The notes below the pieces were generated by a model that worked only from the letters and a program-made list of their open reading frames with translations, was not told the origin of the DNA and searched no databases. Positions 1 to 7,973 of a DNA stretch of 48,231 nucleotides are shown piece by piece. Origin of the DNA: an uncultured Prevotellaceae bacterium. Lineage in GTDB: Bacteria; Bacteroidota; Bacteroidia; Bacteroidales; Bacteroidaceae. The DNA lies in assembly GCA_902786565.1 (NCBI GenBank), contig CADACW010000044.1, positions 1-48,231 on the forward strand. Reading direction: 5' to 3'. Position 1 is the stretch's first letter, and each line of letters opens with the position of its first letter. Position numbers and translations under genes: made by a program.

Positions 1-101
1 GCTCAAAACCACGGAAACAGGGGACTACAGACCATTTTATACTGCCAAATCACCCCGAAATTCATGAAAAATTGTTCAGCGGGGTCAAAGTTGGGTTAAA
101 T

Positions 102-746
102 TCAGCGCAGGTAGGGGTTGTATTGCTGCTCGTCGGCGATGGTGGTGATGGGGCCGTGACCGGGGTAGACGGTGGTGTCGGCGGGAAGGAGGGCCACACG
201 CTGCTGTAGACTCTGCATCAACTGGGGCCAGGAGCCGCGGGTGAGGTCGGTGCGGCCTACGCTCATGCGGAAAAGGGTGTCGCCGGTGAAGGCCACGTGC
301 TCTTCGGCGCAATGGAAGACCACGCCGCCGGGGGAATGGCCGGGGGTGTGGATGACGTTCAGGCGGTGGTTGCCGAAGGTGATGGTGGCGCCGTCGGTGA
401 GCAGCGTGCCCACAGGGGGCGTGGGGTGGCTGTAGCCCATGTCCATCAGGTCGCGGTACTGCTGGCCCACATCCTCCACCAGGAAGAGGTCGTCGGCATG
501 GATTTCGGGCTTGACGCCAAACTCGGCGTAGAGGGTGTCGTTGCCGAAGACGTGGTCGAAGTGGCCGTGGGTGCAGAGCACGTGGCGCAGCGTGAGCCGC
601 TGGTCGCGCAGATGGGCCACCACGGCCTGTCGCTCGTGCTCGAAGAAGGCGCCGCAGTCTATGACGACGGCCTCGCCGCTGTCGTCGCTCACGATGTAGC
701 AGTTTTCCTGCAACATATTGCAGACAAAGGTGCGTATGTTGATCAT
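102..746 (-). CDS. MBL-fold metallo-hydrolase (glyoxalase II-like)
   Basis: A 214-residue metallo-beta-lactamase-fold hydrolase. The zinc-binding motif THGHFDH lies at residues 59-65. Further metal ligands are expected in PGHSPGG (about 135-141), FTGDTLF (about 154) and YPGHGP (about 195). Family members hydrolyse thioesters such as S-lactoylglutathione or related small substrates; the exact substrate cannot be read from the sequence. It is cytoplasmic, with no signal peptide. Its start overlaps the stop of rsmG by 4 bases, so it is probably translationally coupled as the third gene of a dapA-rsmG-hydrolase operon. The family call is firm; glyoxalase II activity is only one option. Confidence 0.9.
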   Translation of the reverse strand: MINIRTFVCNMLQENCYIVSDDSGEAVVIDCGAFFEHERQAVVAHLRDQRLTLRHVLCTHGHFDHVFGNDTLYAEFGVKPEIHADDLFLVEDVGQQYRDLMDMGYSHPTPPVGTLLTDGATITFGNHRLNVIHTPGHSPGGVVFHCAEEHVAFTGDTLFRMSVGRTDLTRGSWPQLMQSLQQRVALLPADTTVYPGHGPITTIADEQQYNPYLR

Positions 747-1363
747 AGGGGCAAATAGATGCAGTATTTCTGGCGGAACCAGTCCTCCTTGAAGTAGTTG
801 GTCAGTTCTTCCGTCTGTACGATTCGGCGGAAGGGTGCCGTCTCTGCCTGCAGGTCGCCCCCCTTGAGGCAGATGATGCCATTGGGCAGGGCGTTTGACT
901 GTTCCTTGGCAATGTTCTTCCTGACGATTTTCACCAGGTCGGGCAGGGGCATCACGGCACGGCTCACCACAAACTGGTAGTGCCCCGTCTCCTCTTCGCC
1001 CCGCCGGTGGATGGGGGTGCAGTTCTTCAGGCCCAAGGCCAGGCAGACCTCCTGTGCCACTCGGATTTTCTTCCCCGTCCCGTCGATGAGGGTGAACTGG
1101 CAGTCAGGGAAAAGAATGGCCAGCGGGATGCCCGGAAAACCGCCGCCCGTGCCAAAGTCGAGCACGGTGGTGCCGGGCTTGAAGGGCAGGAATTTGCCGA
1201 TGGCCATCGAGTGGAGCACGTGGTGCAGATAGAGATTGTCGATGTCCTTCCGCGATATGACGTTGATTTTCGCGTTCCACTCGTGGTAGAGGTCGTCGAG
1301 CGCCGCCAGCTGGTCGTGCTGCTCCGGCGTCAGTTCCGGGAAATATTGCTCTATCAGTTCCAT
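743..1363 (-). CDS. rsmG: 16S rRNA (guanine-527-N7)-methyltransferase RsmG
   Basis: A 206-residue SAM-dependent methyltransferase, normal for RsmG (also called GidB), which makes m7G527 in 16S rRNA. The SAM-binding glycine loop is visible as LDFGTGGGFPG at about residues 68-78, followed by FTLIDGTGKK, a motif typical of the family. The gene lies 6 bases downstream of dapA and overlaps the next gene by 4 bases, so it is transcribed from the dapA promoter. Loss of RsmG in other bacteria gives low-level streptomycin resistance (family knowledge). Nothing unusual was seen. Confidence 0.96.
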   Translation of the reverse strand: MELIEQYFPELTPEQHDQLAALDDLYHEWNAKINVISRKDIDNLYLHHVLHSMAIGKFLPFKPGTTVLDFGTGGGFPGIPLAILFPDCQFTLIDGTGKKIRVAQEVCLALGLKNCTPIHRRGEEETGHYQFVVSRAVMPLPDLVKIVRKNIAKEQSNALPNGIICLKGGDLQAETAPFRRIVQTEELTNYFKEDWFRQKYCIYLPL

Positions 1364-1369
1364 TCTGCT

Positions 1370-2257
1370 CTATATCTTCAGTTCGCGCAGCAGTTCGCTC
1401 ATGCGCTGCTTGGTGGAGATGCGCGTGGGCACCAGCGGCAGGCGCAGCACGTTCTCTATGAATCCCATCTCGTGGAGCATGGCCTTCACGCCGGCGGGGT
1501 TGCCGTCGACGAAGAGCAGCGAGAAGAGGTCGGTAAATCGGTGGTGTATCTTGCGTGCCGGGTCATATTCGCCGCGCATTTGCAGCCGTATCATCTTCGA
1601 GAACTCCTTGGGCAGGGCGTTGCCGATGACGCTGATGACGCCCACGGCACCGCACGACACCATGGGGAAGGTGAGGGCGTCGTCGCCAGAGATGACGTCG
1701 AAGTCGGCGGGCTTGTTCTTGATGATTTCGTCCACCTGCTCCAGGTTGCCGCTGGCCTCCTTGATGGCCACCACGTTCTCACAGTCGCGGGCCAGCCGCA
1801 CGGTGGTCTCCGCCTTCAGGTTGACGCCTGTGCGCCCCGGCACGTTGTAGAGCACCACGGGCAGCTGCGTGGCCGAGGCGATAGCCTTGAAGTGCTGGTA
1901 GAGGCCCTCCTGCGAAGGCTTGTTGTAGTAGGGACAGACGCTCAGTATGCCGTCGATGCCCTTGAAGTCGCCATTCTGCAGCTCTTCCATGATGGCGCGG
2001 GTATTGTTGCCGCCGCAGCCCATCAGTATGGGCACGCGGGCCTGCACCTTCTCCACCACCAGGTCTTTGATGCGTTGGCGCTCCTCTGCCGTCAGTGTGG
2101 GTGTCTCGCCTGTGGTGGCCAGGATGCAGAAGAAGTCGGCCCCATTTTCGAGTTGGTAGTCAACAAGCCGCAGGAGTGCATCATAGTCCACAGACATGTC
2201 TTGCTTGAACGGAGTGACGAGCGCAATGCCCAGACCCCTAAAAATATTGTACACCAT
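1370..2257 (-). CDS. dapA: 4-hydroxy-tetrahydrodipicolinate synthase DapA
   Basis: A 295-residue enzyme that condenses pyruvate with aspartate semialdehyde, the first committed step of lysine and diaminopimelate synthesis. The Schiff-base lysine is K166 in AIKEASG, the catalytic tyrosine is Y137 in YNVPGRTG, and the pyruvate-binding ATTGETPT motif is at 47-54. Length is standard. It is the first gene of the operon dapA-rsmG-hydrolase. A good Bacteroidetes promoter stands 29 bases upstream of the ATG, which supports this start. Confidence 0.97.
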   Translation of the reverse strand: MVYNIFRGLGIALVTPFKQDMSVDYDALLRLVDYQLENGADFFCILATTGETPTLTAEERQRIKDLVVEKVQARVPILMGCGGNNTRAIMEELQNGDFKGIDGILSVCPYYNKPSQEGLYQHFKAIASATQLPVVLYNVPGRTGVNLKAETTVRLARDCENVVAIKEASGNLEQVDEIIKNKPADFDVISGDDALTFPMVSCGAVGVISVIGNALPKEFSKMIRLQMRGEYDPARKIHHRFTDLFSLLFVDGNPAGVKAMLHEMGFIENVLRLPLVPTRISTKQRMSELLRELKI

Positions 2258-2285
2258 AGAGCGTCTATTTTTCCTTATTCGGCTG

Positions 2286-2316
2286 CAAAATTACGAAATT
2301 CCCTTGATTTGGCAAA
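2286..2316 (-). promoter_or_regulatory. Promoter of dapA operon
   Basis: On the minus strand TTTG (2316-2313), 19 bases, then TAATTTTG (2293-2286). This matches the Bacteroidetes -33/-7 consensus and sits 29 bases before the dapA ATG. Confidence 0.7.
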
Positions 2317-2364
2317 GAAAAGGTAAGGAAAATGATGAAAAGAGTGGGCAAATGCTGACTCAGG

Positions 2365-3357
2365 TTAAGTGTTCTCCGCTCCGCAGTGGGGGCAGACGCC
2401 TTTGGTCTGCAGCAGATGGCCGCACTTGCCGCAGATGTATCTGGCACGGCTTCCCCTGAAATAGCGCCACAGGGCAAACCCTACGTAAGCCGCCAGCAGG
2501 GGGTAGCCCACGTAATAGAGGGCGGAGATGCTGAAGACGATGTAGTCGATGGCGCACACGCCCCCCAGGCCCAGGTAGTAGATGATGGTCTCGCTGGTGT
2601 TCAGGTGTCGCCTGATGTCGTCGAAGGCGGCCAGTGCCACCAGCAGCATGACCCACACCGTGAAGAGGAACAGCCCCAGGTGGAGCGGCACAGAGAAGGG
2701 GTTCAGCGTGGGGTGGTAGTAGTAGTGGCGCCACGAGTCGGGAGCGGCCAGCTGTATGGTGCTGTAGAACACGGCCGCGGCTGCCACGAGAATGGCCAGC
2801 AGGGTGGGATAGAACGACGGAATGTCGTTGAAATGGACGATTTTTGCGTTCAGCCGGAGCAATTTGCGTATGGCGTATGCGGCGCAGACAAAGACCACGA
2901 AGGCCAGGATGATGAGCACGTGGGTATCGGAAAAGAAGTCGATGAACTGCGAAATGGGGTTGTCGGGAGCCACGCCGGTGAGCATGGCCGATTCGCGAAT
3001 CCACCCCATCGTGGCCTGGTCGCGTGCCACCTGCACCCACACGGAGTCGACGGTGTCGGAGCGCAGCGTCAGTATGTCGGCCACCACCAGTATGTCGGCC
3101 TTGTAGACGCTGATGGTGTCTACGAGCATGTCGCTGACCACCTCGGCGGGGTGCTGGACAATGAGCGGCAGCGAGTCGGCCGTGACGCGGAAGTTATAGT
3201 TCTTTGTGTAGTGGTGGGTGGTGTAGAACGATATGGAGTCCATCTGCTCCTCGGTGGGCACCCAAGCGTCGGGCGTAGGCGCCACCTGATGGTAGCACGA
3301 GCAGAGCCAGAGGATGAATGAGAAATGGAAAAAAAAGAGTGAGAAACGGCGGGTCAT
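2365..3357 (-). CDS. Probable lipoprotein with SH3-like region, membrane segments and C-terminal zinc ribbon
   Basis: A 330-residue protein of unknown function. The frame is open further upstream, but ATG 3357 is chosen because it begins a signal peptide with a lipobox-like end (LWLCSC, cysteines 19 and 21) and lies 27 bases after a promoter -7 box. A soluble part (about 25-140) contains a stretch like a bacterial SH3 domain (ILTLRS...VWVQVARD...GWI, 95-120). Hydrophobic segments follow at about 146-166, 184-204, 225-245 and 256-297. The tail is a four-cysteine zinc ribbon, C309-x2-C312 and C322-x2-C325. It stands alone between divergent rbfA and dapA. It probably senses or scaffolds something at the inner membrane, which is inference only. 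Confidence 0.75.
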   Translation of the reverse strand: MTRRFSLFFFHFSFILWLCSCYHQVAPTPDAWVPTEEQMDSISFYTTHHYTKNYNFRVTADSLPLIVQHPAEVVSDMLVDTISVYKADILVVADILTLRSDTVDSVWVQVARDQATMGWIRESAMLTGVAPDNPISQFIDFFSDTHVLIILAFVVFVCAAYAIRKLLRLNAKIVHFNDIPSFYPTLLAILVAAAAVFYSTIQLAAPDSWRHYYYHPTLNPFSVPLHLGLFLFTVWVMLLVALAAFDDIRRHLNTSETIIYYLGLGGVCAIDYIVFSISALYYVGYPLLAAYVGFALWRYFRGSRARYICGKCGHLLQTKGVCPHCGAENT

Positions 3358-3383
3358 TGGGTGTGTGGATGGTAAATGCGGTG

Positions 3384-3415
3384 CAAAGATACGGCTTTTT
3401 CCGCAACTGGCCAAG
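3384..3415 (-). promoter_or_regulatory. Promoter of the zinc-ribbon membrane protein gene
   Basis: Minus strand CTTG (3415-3412), 20 bases, TATCTTTG (3391-3384). It is 27 bases before ATG 3357 and rules out the longer upstream reading. Confidence 0.65.
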
Positions 3416-3432
3416 CGTTTTCTTGCCTTTTG

Positions 3433-3464
3433 TTTGGCCGTTTGCAAAAATCTGACTACCTTTG
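3433..3464 (+). promoter_or_regulatory. Promoter of rbfA
   Basis: TTTG (3433-3436), 20 bases, TACCTTTG (3457-3464): a full match to the Bacteroidetes consensus, 26 bases before the rbfA ATG. Confidence 0.75.
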
Positions 3465-3490
3465 CACCATCAACTAAAATATAGAGCACT

Positions 3491-3829
3491 ATGCAAGAGA
3501 CAAGACAGAACAAGATAGCGCGACTATTGCAGAAGGAACTGAGCGTGATTTTCCAGGAGCAGACCCGCATGCTGCACGGTGTGATGGTCAGCGTGACGCG
3601 CACCAAGATTTCGCCCGACCTGGGCATCTGCACGGCCTATCTGAGCATTTTCCCCTCGGAGCGGGGCGACGAAATTCTGAAGAACATTGAGCGGAGCAAC
3701 CAGCAGATTCGCTATGCCTTGGGCCAGCGCGTGCGCTATCAGTTGCGCATTGTGCCCGAGCTGCGTTTCTTCATCGACGACTCGCTGGACTACATCGACC
3801 GCATTGACGAACTGCTGAAGCAGGGCTGA
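3491..3829 (+). CDS. rbfA: Ribosome-binding factor RbfA
   Basis: A 112-residue KH-like protein that binds the immature 30S subunit and helps 16S rRNA 5' processing and late assembly. The N-terminal helix (QNKIARLLQKELSVIF), the VSVTRTKISPDLGICTAYLSIF strand-turn region and the late VPELRFFIDDSLDYIDRIDELL segment are typical of RbfA. It has its own promoter at 3433-3464. It is followed by three short T-tracts and then a 61-bp palindromic element before the convergent xseA. Confidence 0.95.
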   Translation: MQETRQNKIARLLQKELSVIFQEQTRMLHGVMVSVTRTKISPDLGICTAYLSIFPSERGDEILKNIERSNQQIRYALGQRVRYQLRIVPELRFFIDDSLDYIDRIDELLKQG

Positions 3830-3893
3830 ACTCATGCTGTTTTTTTCCTGTTTTTTTCCTGTTTTTTGCAACGGCCCCCAAACCCCCTAAAAA

Positions 3894-3954
3894 GATAAGT
3901 GCCACTTATCTCCGAGATAAAAGGCACTTATCTCCGAGATAAGTGGCACTTATC
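3894..3954. repeat. 61-bp triple-palindrome element, copy 1
   Basis: Three 17-bp units at 22-bp spacing (3894, 3916, 3938), separated by TCCGA. Unit 1 is GATAAGTGCCACTTATC, the middle unit is the degenerate GATAAAAGGCACTTATC, and unit 3 is the reverse complement of unit 1, so the whole block is nearly one large palindrome. The linkers also pair (CTTATCTC-C-GAGATAAG), so alternative hairpins compete. It lies between convergent rbfA and xseA. The same 61 bases recur at 25281-25341. Confidence 0.9.
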
Positions 3955-4012
3955 TCTAAGTCCGCTTTATCCGGACTTTTGGGGATGTCAAATTTTTTTC
4001 TTGTTTTGCAGG

Positions 4013-5299
4013 CTATAGCACCTGTGAGTGCAGCGTGCCCTTCAGCAGTCGCGTCTCTACAATGTCGCCGGGCTTTGCCTGTGCGGCATCCAATAGGGGG
4101 TGGCCCTCCAGCAGGGTGATGCTGTAGCCGCGGCGCAACAGCAGCGAGGGGTCGAGGGCTGCCGTCCGCTGTTCCAGCAGTTGCAGGCGGTGGCGGCGGT
4201 TCTCCATCAGTGTGGCGGCGAGCGGTGCCAGCCGTGTGGCCAGCGTCTCCAGTCGTTGCCGCTCCTGGGCGGTTCGGCCTGTCATCAGCATGGCCAGCCG
4301 CTGCAGCAGTTGGTCGAGCCGGGCCTCCTGTCGGGTTTGGAAGAGCGAGAACAGCGGCGGTATGCGGTCGGCCAGTCGCGTCAGTCTGAGCCTTTCTATC
4401 TCCAGCCGCCCCTGTGTGGCTCGCACAATGCGCTCCTCGCAGTTTTCTATGCGCCTGAGCGTCTGGTCAGCAAGGCTGATGAGGAGTTGGGCGGCGGCGG
4501 TGGGTGTCTTCACCCGTGTGTGGCTCACCATGTCCAGTATGCTCTCGTCGCGGTCGTGGCCTATGCCGGTGATGATGGGCAGCGGAAACTGTGCCACGTT
4601 TTCGGCCAGCGCCAGCGTGTCGAAGCCGGAGAGGTCGGCCGTTGCCCCGCCACCTCGGATGATGACCACGCAGTCGAAATGTGTCTCGCTGTGATAGATG
4701 CGCTCCAGTGCCTCTATGACGCTCTGCTCCACCTGCTCGCCCTGCATCACGGCGGTGAAGAGTTGGGTGCGGAAGGCGAATGGCGACTCGGCCAACTGGT
4801 TCTCGAAGTCGCCGTAGCCGGCTGCCGTGGCACTGGAGACGACGGCGATGTCCATACAGAACGGCGGCAGCGCCAGCTCCTTCTGCAGGTCGAAGACACC
4901 CTCGGCCTTCAGTTGGCGCACTATCTCCTGCCGGCGGCGGGCCAGGTCGCCCATGGTGAACGTCGGGTCGATGTCGGTGACTATCCAGGCGAAGCCGTAT
5001 GCCTCGTGGAATTGGGCGTAGACCTTCATCCTCACCTTCAAGCCCGCATGCAGTTGCTGGCCCGTGGCCCGCTCGAACATGGGTTGCAGCATCGTCCACT
5101 GCGGGCGCCAGCATTTGGCCTGCGCCCGCGCCACGGGGGTGTTGGTCGATGGCTCTTTCTGCACCAGCTCCATATAGCAGTGGCCTTTCGACTCTCGGCA
5201 CTCCGACAGCTCGGCCTCCACCCAATATTCGCGGTTCAGGCTGCGCTCGATGGTCATGCGCACCAGCGCGTTGAGTTCCAGCAGGGTCAGTGTTTGCAT
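4013..5299 (-). CDS. xseA: Exodeoxyribonuclease VII large subunit XseA
   Basis: A 428-residue large subunit of exonuclease VII, which degrades single-stranded DNA in repair and recombination. The N-terminal OB-fold covers about residues 1-100. The catalytic-domain hallmarks RGGGATADL (215-223), GIGHDRD (245-251) and HTRVKTPTAAA (260-270) are present. A long helical region follows and a short conserved tail ends the protein. It lies 24 bases downstream of a subtilase gene on the same strand. The small subunit gene xseB, often adjacent, is not found here: the 183 bases after the stop hold only T-tracts and a repeat. Confidence 0.96.
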   Translation of the reverse strand: MQTLTLLELNALVRMTIERSLNREYWVEAELSECRESKGHCYMELVQKEPSTNTPVARAQAKCWRPQWTMLQPMFERATGQQLHAGLKVRMKVYAQFHEAYGFAWIVTDIDPTFTMGDLARRRQEIVRQLKAEGVFDLQKELALPPFCMDIAVVSSATAAGYGDFENQLAESPFAFRTQLFTAVMQGEQVEQSVIEALERIYHSETHFDCVVIIRGGGATADLSGFDTLALAENVAQFPLPIITGIGHDRDESILDMVSHTRVKTPTAAAQLLISLADQTLRRIENCEERIVRATQGRLEIERLRLTRLADRIPPLFSLFQTRQEARLDQLLQRLAMLMTGRTAQERQRLETLATRLAPLAATLMENRRHRLQLLEQRTAALDPSLLLRRGYSITLLEGHPLLDAAQAKPGDIVETRLLKGTLHSQVL

Positions 5300-5323
5300 A
5301 GACGATGAGTGTGTGAGTGGGAT

Positions 5324-6724
5324 TTATGGGTTGGTGTAGGCTTTCCAGAAGTTGGGCAGTCCGTAGCCGTAGATGTTGGTAGGTTCGGCATATTGGTCGG
5401 CCGAGCGCCTGACCAGGTCGATGATTTCCAGGGCCGTCTTCTGCCGCAGGCCCTGCCACAGACAGGCCACCAGTCCGCATACCACGGGCGTTGAGAACGA
5501 TGTGCCCATATCGTGTACCAGCGTGCCCCGGCCCGACAGCAGGGTGGTGCCCGCCCCCAGCGCCACCACGTCGGGCTTGACGCGCTGGTCCTGCGAGGGT
5601 CCGATGCTGCTGAAGGTGGCAATGTTGCGCTCTTTGTTCACGGCCCCCACGGTGAGTATGTCGGTGGCATCGGCAGGCACGCCGATTTTCTTCCACTGGC
5701 CCATGCCCGAATTGCCGGCCGAGTTGCAGAGCACGATGCCCTTCTGCGCCAGCATCGACGCCGTGCGCGAGACGAAGGCCGTGCGCCCGTCCAGGTCCTG
5801 CAGCCGGTAGCTGTCGGTGCTGTTGTCGTACTTATAGTAGCCCAGCGACGAGTTGATGACGTCGGCGCCCACTGAGTCGGCCCATTCTGCCGCCATCGTC
5901 CAGTAGTCTTCCTCCACGGGCTGTTCCGTCAGCGGGTCTTCGCAGCGCAGCAGCCAGTAGGCCGCCTCCGGGGCCGTGCCCATGGTCACCTCGGGCGCCT
6001 GTGCCGCCAGGGCCGAGAGCACCTTGGTGCCGTGGTCTATGCTGTTGAAGACCTTGCGGCGTGCCGTCTCGCTGTCGTTGATGGGCAGCACAAAGTCGTG
6101 CACGCCCTCTATGCGCGTCCGCCGCAGGGCGGGTATGCGGTCGTAGTTCTGAAATCCGCCGTCGAGCACGGCAATGGTCATGCCCTGTCCGCGCAGCCCC
6201 GCTTCGTGCAGGCTGTCGCCGCACAGCATCTCTATCTGTGGGCGAGCCATGCCCAGGGGGTCGTTCTTCACCGAGTCCCACTTGTTGAAACTTTCGTGCA
6301 CGTTCAGTCGCAGTTCCTCCGGTTTGTCTATGCTGTCGGGGGCAATGAACACGCAGCGGCTCTTGCTGACGATGGGCAGACGGCCCAGACGTGCCAGCAG
6401 CCCTGAGTCGGCCGAGGCCACGACCACCGTGTTCTGCCAGCGGCTGGTGCCCAGTATGCGTGTGTCGCCGGTCTCGAACTGGTGCACGTATCGGCGGCAG
6501 ACGGGCAGGTCGGTGGAGTCTACGGCCAATCCCTGCCGCTGGCGCCGCTCCAGGCTTCTGCGTGAGAGGAATCGCTGCGGGCGCTCCAGCGAGTAGGTGG
6601 TGGCAGCCTTGTCGCGCAGCGTATAGCGGAAAATGTAGCACCGCTCGCCCGGATATTTCACCTTGGCGGCGGTCGCCTGTAGGGTTGTCATTAGCAGCAG
6701 TAGTAATGGCAGTATGCGCTTCAT
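5324..6724 (-). CDS. Secreted subtilisin-like (S8) serine protease
   Basis: A 466-residue S8 peptidase. ATG 6724 is chosen over in-frame upstream codons because it begins a clear signal peptide (MKRILPLLLLLMTTLQATAA). The catalytic triad is visible: D188 in AVLDGG, H231 in DHGTKV and S409 in GTSFSTP. The oxyanion asparagine is N337 in NSAGNSG. The N-terminal region (about 21-150) is probably a propeptide. No C-terminal sorting domain is seen. It is followed by xseA and preceded by the restriction-modification pair. Cell-surface or periplasmic proteolysis is expected; its targets are unknown. Confidence 0.9.
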   Translation of the reverse strand: MKRILPLLLLLMTTLQATAAKVKYPGERCYIFRYTLRDKAATTYSLERPQRFLSRRSLERRQRQGLAVDSTDLPVCRRYVHQFETGDTRILGTSRWQNTVVVASADSGLLARLGRLPIVSKSRCVFIAPDSIDKPEELRLNVHESFNKWDSVKNDPLGMARPQIEMLCGDSLHEAGLRGQGMTIAVLDGGFQNYDRIPALRRTRIEGVHDFVLPINDSETARRKVFNSIDHGTKVLSALAAQAPEVTMGTAPEAAYWLLRCEDPLTEQPVEEDYWTMAAEWADSVGADVINSSLGYYKYDNSTDSYRLQDLDGRTAFVSRTASMLAQKGIVLCNSAGNSGMGQWKKIGVPADATDILTVGAVNKERNIATFSSIGPSQDQRVKPDVVALGAGTTLLSGRGTLVHDMGTSFSTPVVCGLVACLWQGLRQKTALEIIDLVRRSADQYAEPTNIYGYGLPNFWKAYTNP

Positions 6725-6746
6725 CGTTATTCGGTTTGGGATATAT

Positions 6747-7973
6747 TTATGCAGCGGCAGGATATGAAGCACTTATCAAATATTCATATAGGTTGCTTTT
6801 TGAATTACGCTTCCTGATTATCTTTGAACTGATGTTCGTGTAGTTCAGCTCTTTCAGCATTTCCATCACGATAGCATCTGTGTCGACGAAATGACCGTAG
6901 AACGATGAGTTGCCCAAGATGTAGTTAATTGTCGCATTGGGTTGCAGATGGCTACGCAAGTTGTCGAGATGAATATACATGTCGTCGAAGAACTTGCAGA
7001 CGTAGGTCGCCATTAGTTTCCCGTTCTTCGTGTCGCTCTCTTCGATAACCTTGCAAGTGTCGAGCAGCTGCTTAGGCAAGTGGCTGTTCTCCCGCGTCCA
7101 TGTGCTGAGGCGGCTTGTGGCGCATCCCCATGTGCCGCCGATGGCTTTCCAGTCCAGTTCGCCTGCTTCCTCACCGCTCTCGAGGAAACCGAGCCAGTAC
7201 ATGTATGGGCGAAGCTCGCGGATGTAGCTGATACGGTTGGGATATGGCGGCGAGGTGATGACGGTGTCATAAAGACCTTCGTATTGCAACAGACGGGAGT
7301 CGCCTTCGAGTATGGTCACATTGCCTGGCAGGTCGGTCTTGGCAGAATTGATCATCGGTAGCAGAATTGCCATGAACATTTCCTTGACAGCCTGCCATTC
7401 GTGGCTGGTTGTGCTCTCCTTGAACGAAACGGAGATATGGTTGAAGTCTGCCGCTGATGTTTCGATGCAGAGGCGGGCAAAGGCAATCCATAGCAGGTTG
7501 TAGTCGCTCTTGCTGTCCGGCTGACCCCATTTTGTGGTGATAAAATCGTGCAACGTCGAGAGAGACCGCAATGTTTCTTCGCTCCACCATCGCTCGATAT
7601 TCTTCATAGGAGGAAGCCAGAAATTGCCCTCAAGCAACTGCAAGTCCAGAATGTCTTTCCCAACTTTCTCCACAAGCATGTCGAGGTTAGCTGTCTTGAA
7701 ATTCTTCGATTTTATCTTGCAGAACCAGACTAAGAACGGATTGATGTCATAGAGTGTGCAGTTCAGCCCGTATTCGGCTGCCACGACACCCGTTGTGGCG
7801 GTGCCGCAGAAGGGGTCGAGAATGTTCTGAGCCTGAATGTCGGCAGGGAACAAAGAGTCGCGCTGCAATATCTCCTTGACCAACTTAATGGAATAGGCGG
7901 GAGTCAGTCGCAGCCATCCGTGACGGCCGTTCTTGATGTTGTACTTGAATGTATAATCACTTCTTTGCTTCAT
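6747..7973 (-). CDS. Site-specific DNA methyltransferase of a type II restriction-modification system
   Basis: A 408-residue DNA methyltransferase. ATG 7973 is preferred; the longer frame would reach far into the upstream gene. The SAM-binding motif DPFCGTATTG is at 53-62 with DINPF after it, and the catalytic TSPPYPNR motif is at about 240-247. Motif I comes before the catalytic motif. TSPPY is commonest in N4-cytosine enzymes but also occurs in N6-adenine enzymes, so the modified base is not certain. It overlaps the upstream putative endonuclease by 17 bases, the arrangement of a restriction-modification pair. Base composition is lower in GC than neighbours (24 of 60 bases at 7681-7740), which suggests horizontal acquisition. 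Confidence 0.88.
   Translation of the reverse strand: MKQRSDYTFKYNIKNGRHGWLRLTPAYSIKLVKEILQRDSLFPADIQAQNILDPFCGTATTGVVAAEYGLNCTLYDINPFLVWFCKIKSKNFKTANLDMLVEKVGKDILDLQLLEGNFWLPPMKNIERWWSEETLRSLSTLHDFITTKWGQPDSKSDYNLLWIAFARLCIETSAADFNHISVSFKESTTSHEWQAVKEMFMAILLPMINSAKTDLPGNVTILEGDSRLLQYEGLYDTVITSPPYPNRISYIRELRPYMYWLGFLESGEEAGELDWKAIGGTWGCATSRLSTWTRENSHLPKQLLDTCKVIEESDTKNGKLMATYVCKFFDDMYIHLDNLRSHLQPNATINYILGNSSFYGHFVDTDAIVMEMLKELNYTNISSKIIRKRNSKSNLYEYLISASYPAAA

Noticed and set aside
980-2326. 448-codon plus-strand open frame across rsmG and dapA
   Set aside because: It is antisense to two clear genes, has no family features, and reflects GC-rich codon bias.
3838-3868. Three successive T-tracts (CTG followed by 6-7 T) after rbfA
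   Set aside because: They have no stem before them, so I do not call a terminator; they may aid RNA release but nothing more can be supported.
4100-5308. 402-codon plus-strand open frame across xseA
   Set aside because: Antisense to xseA, whose motifs are all intact; composition is that of a shadow frame.
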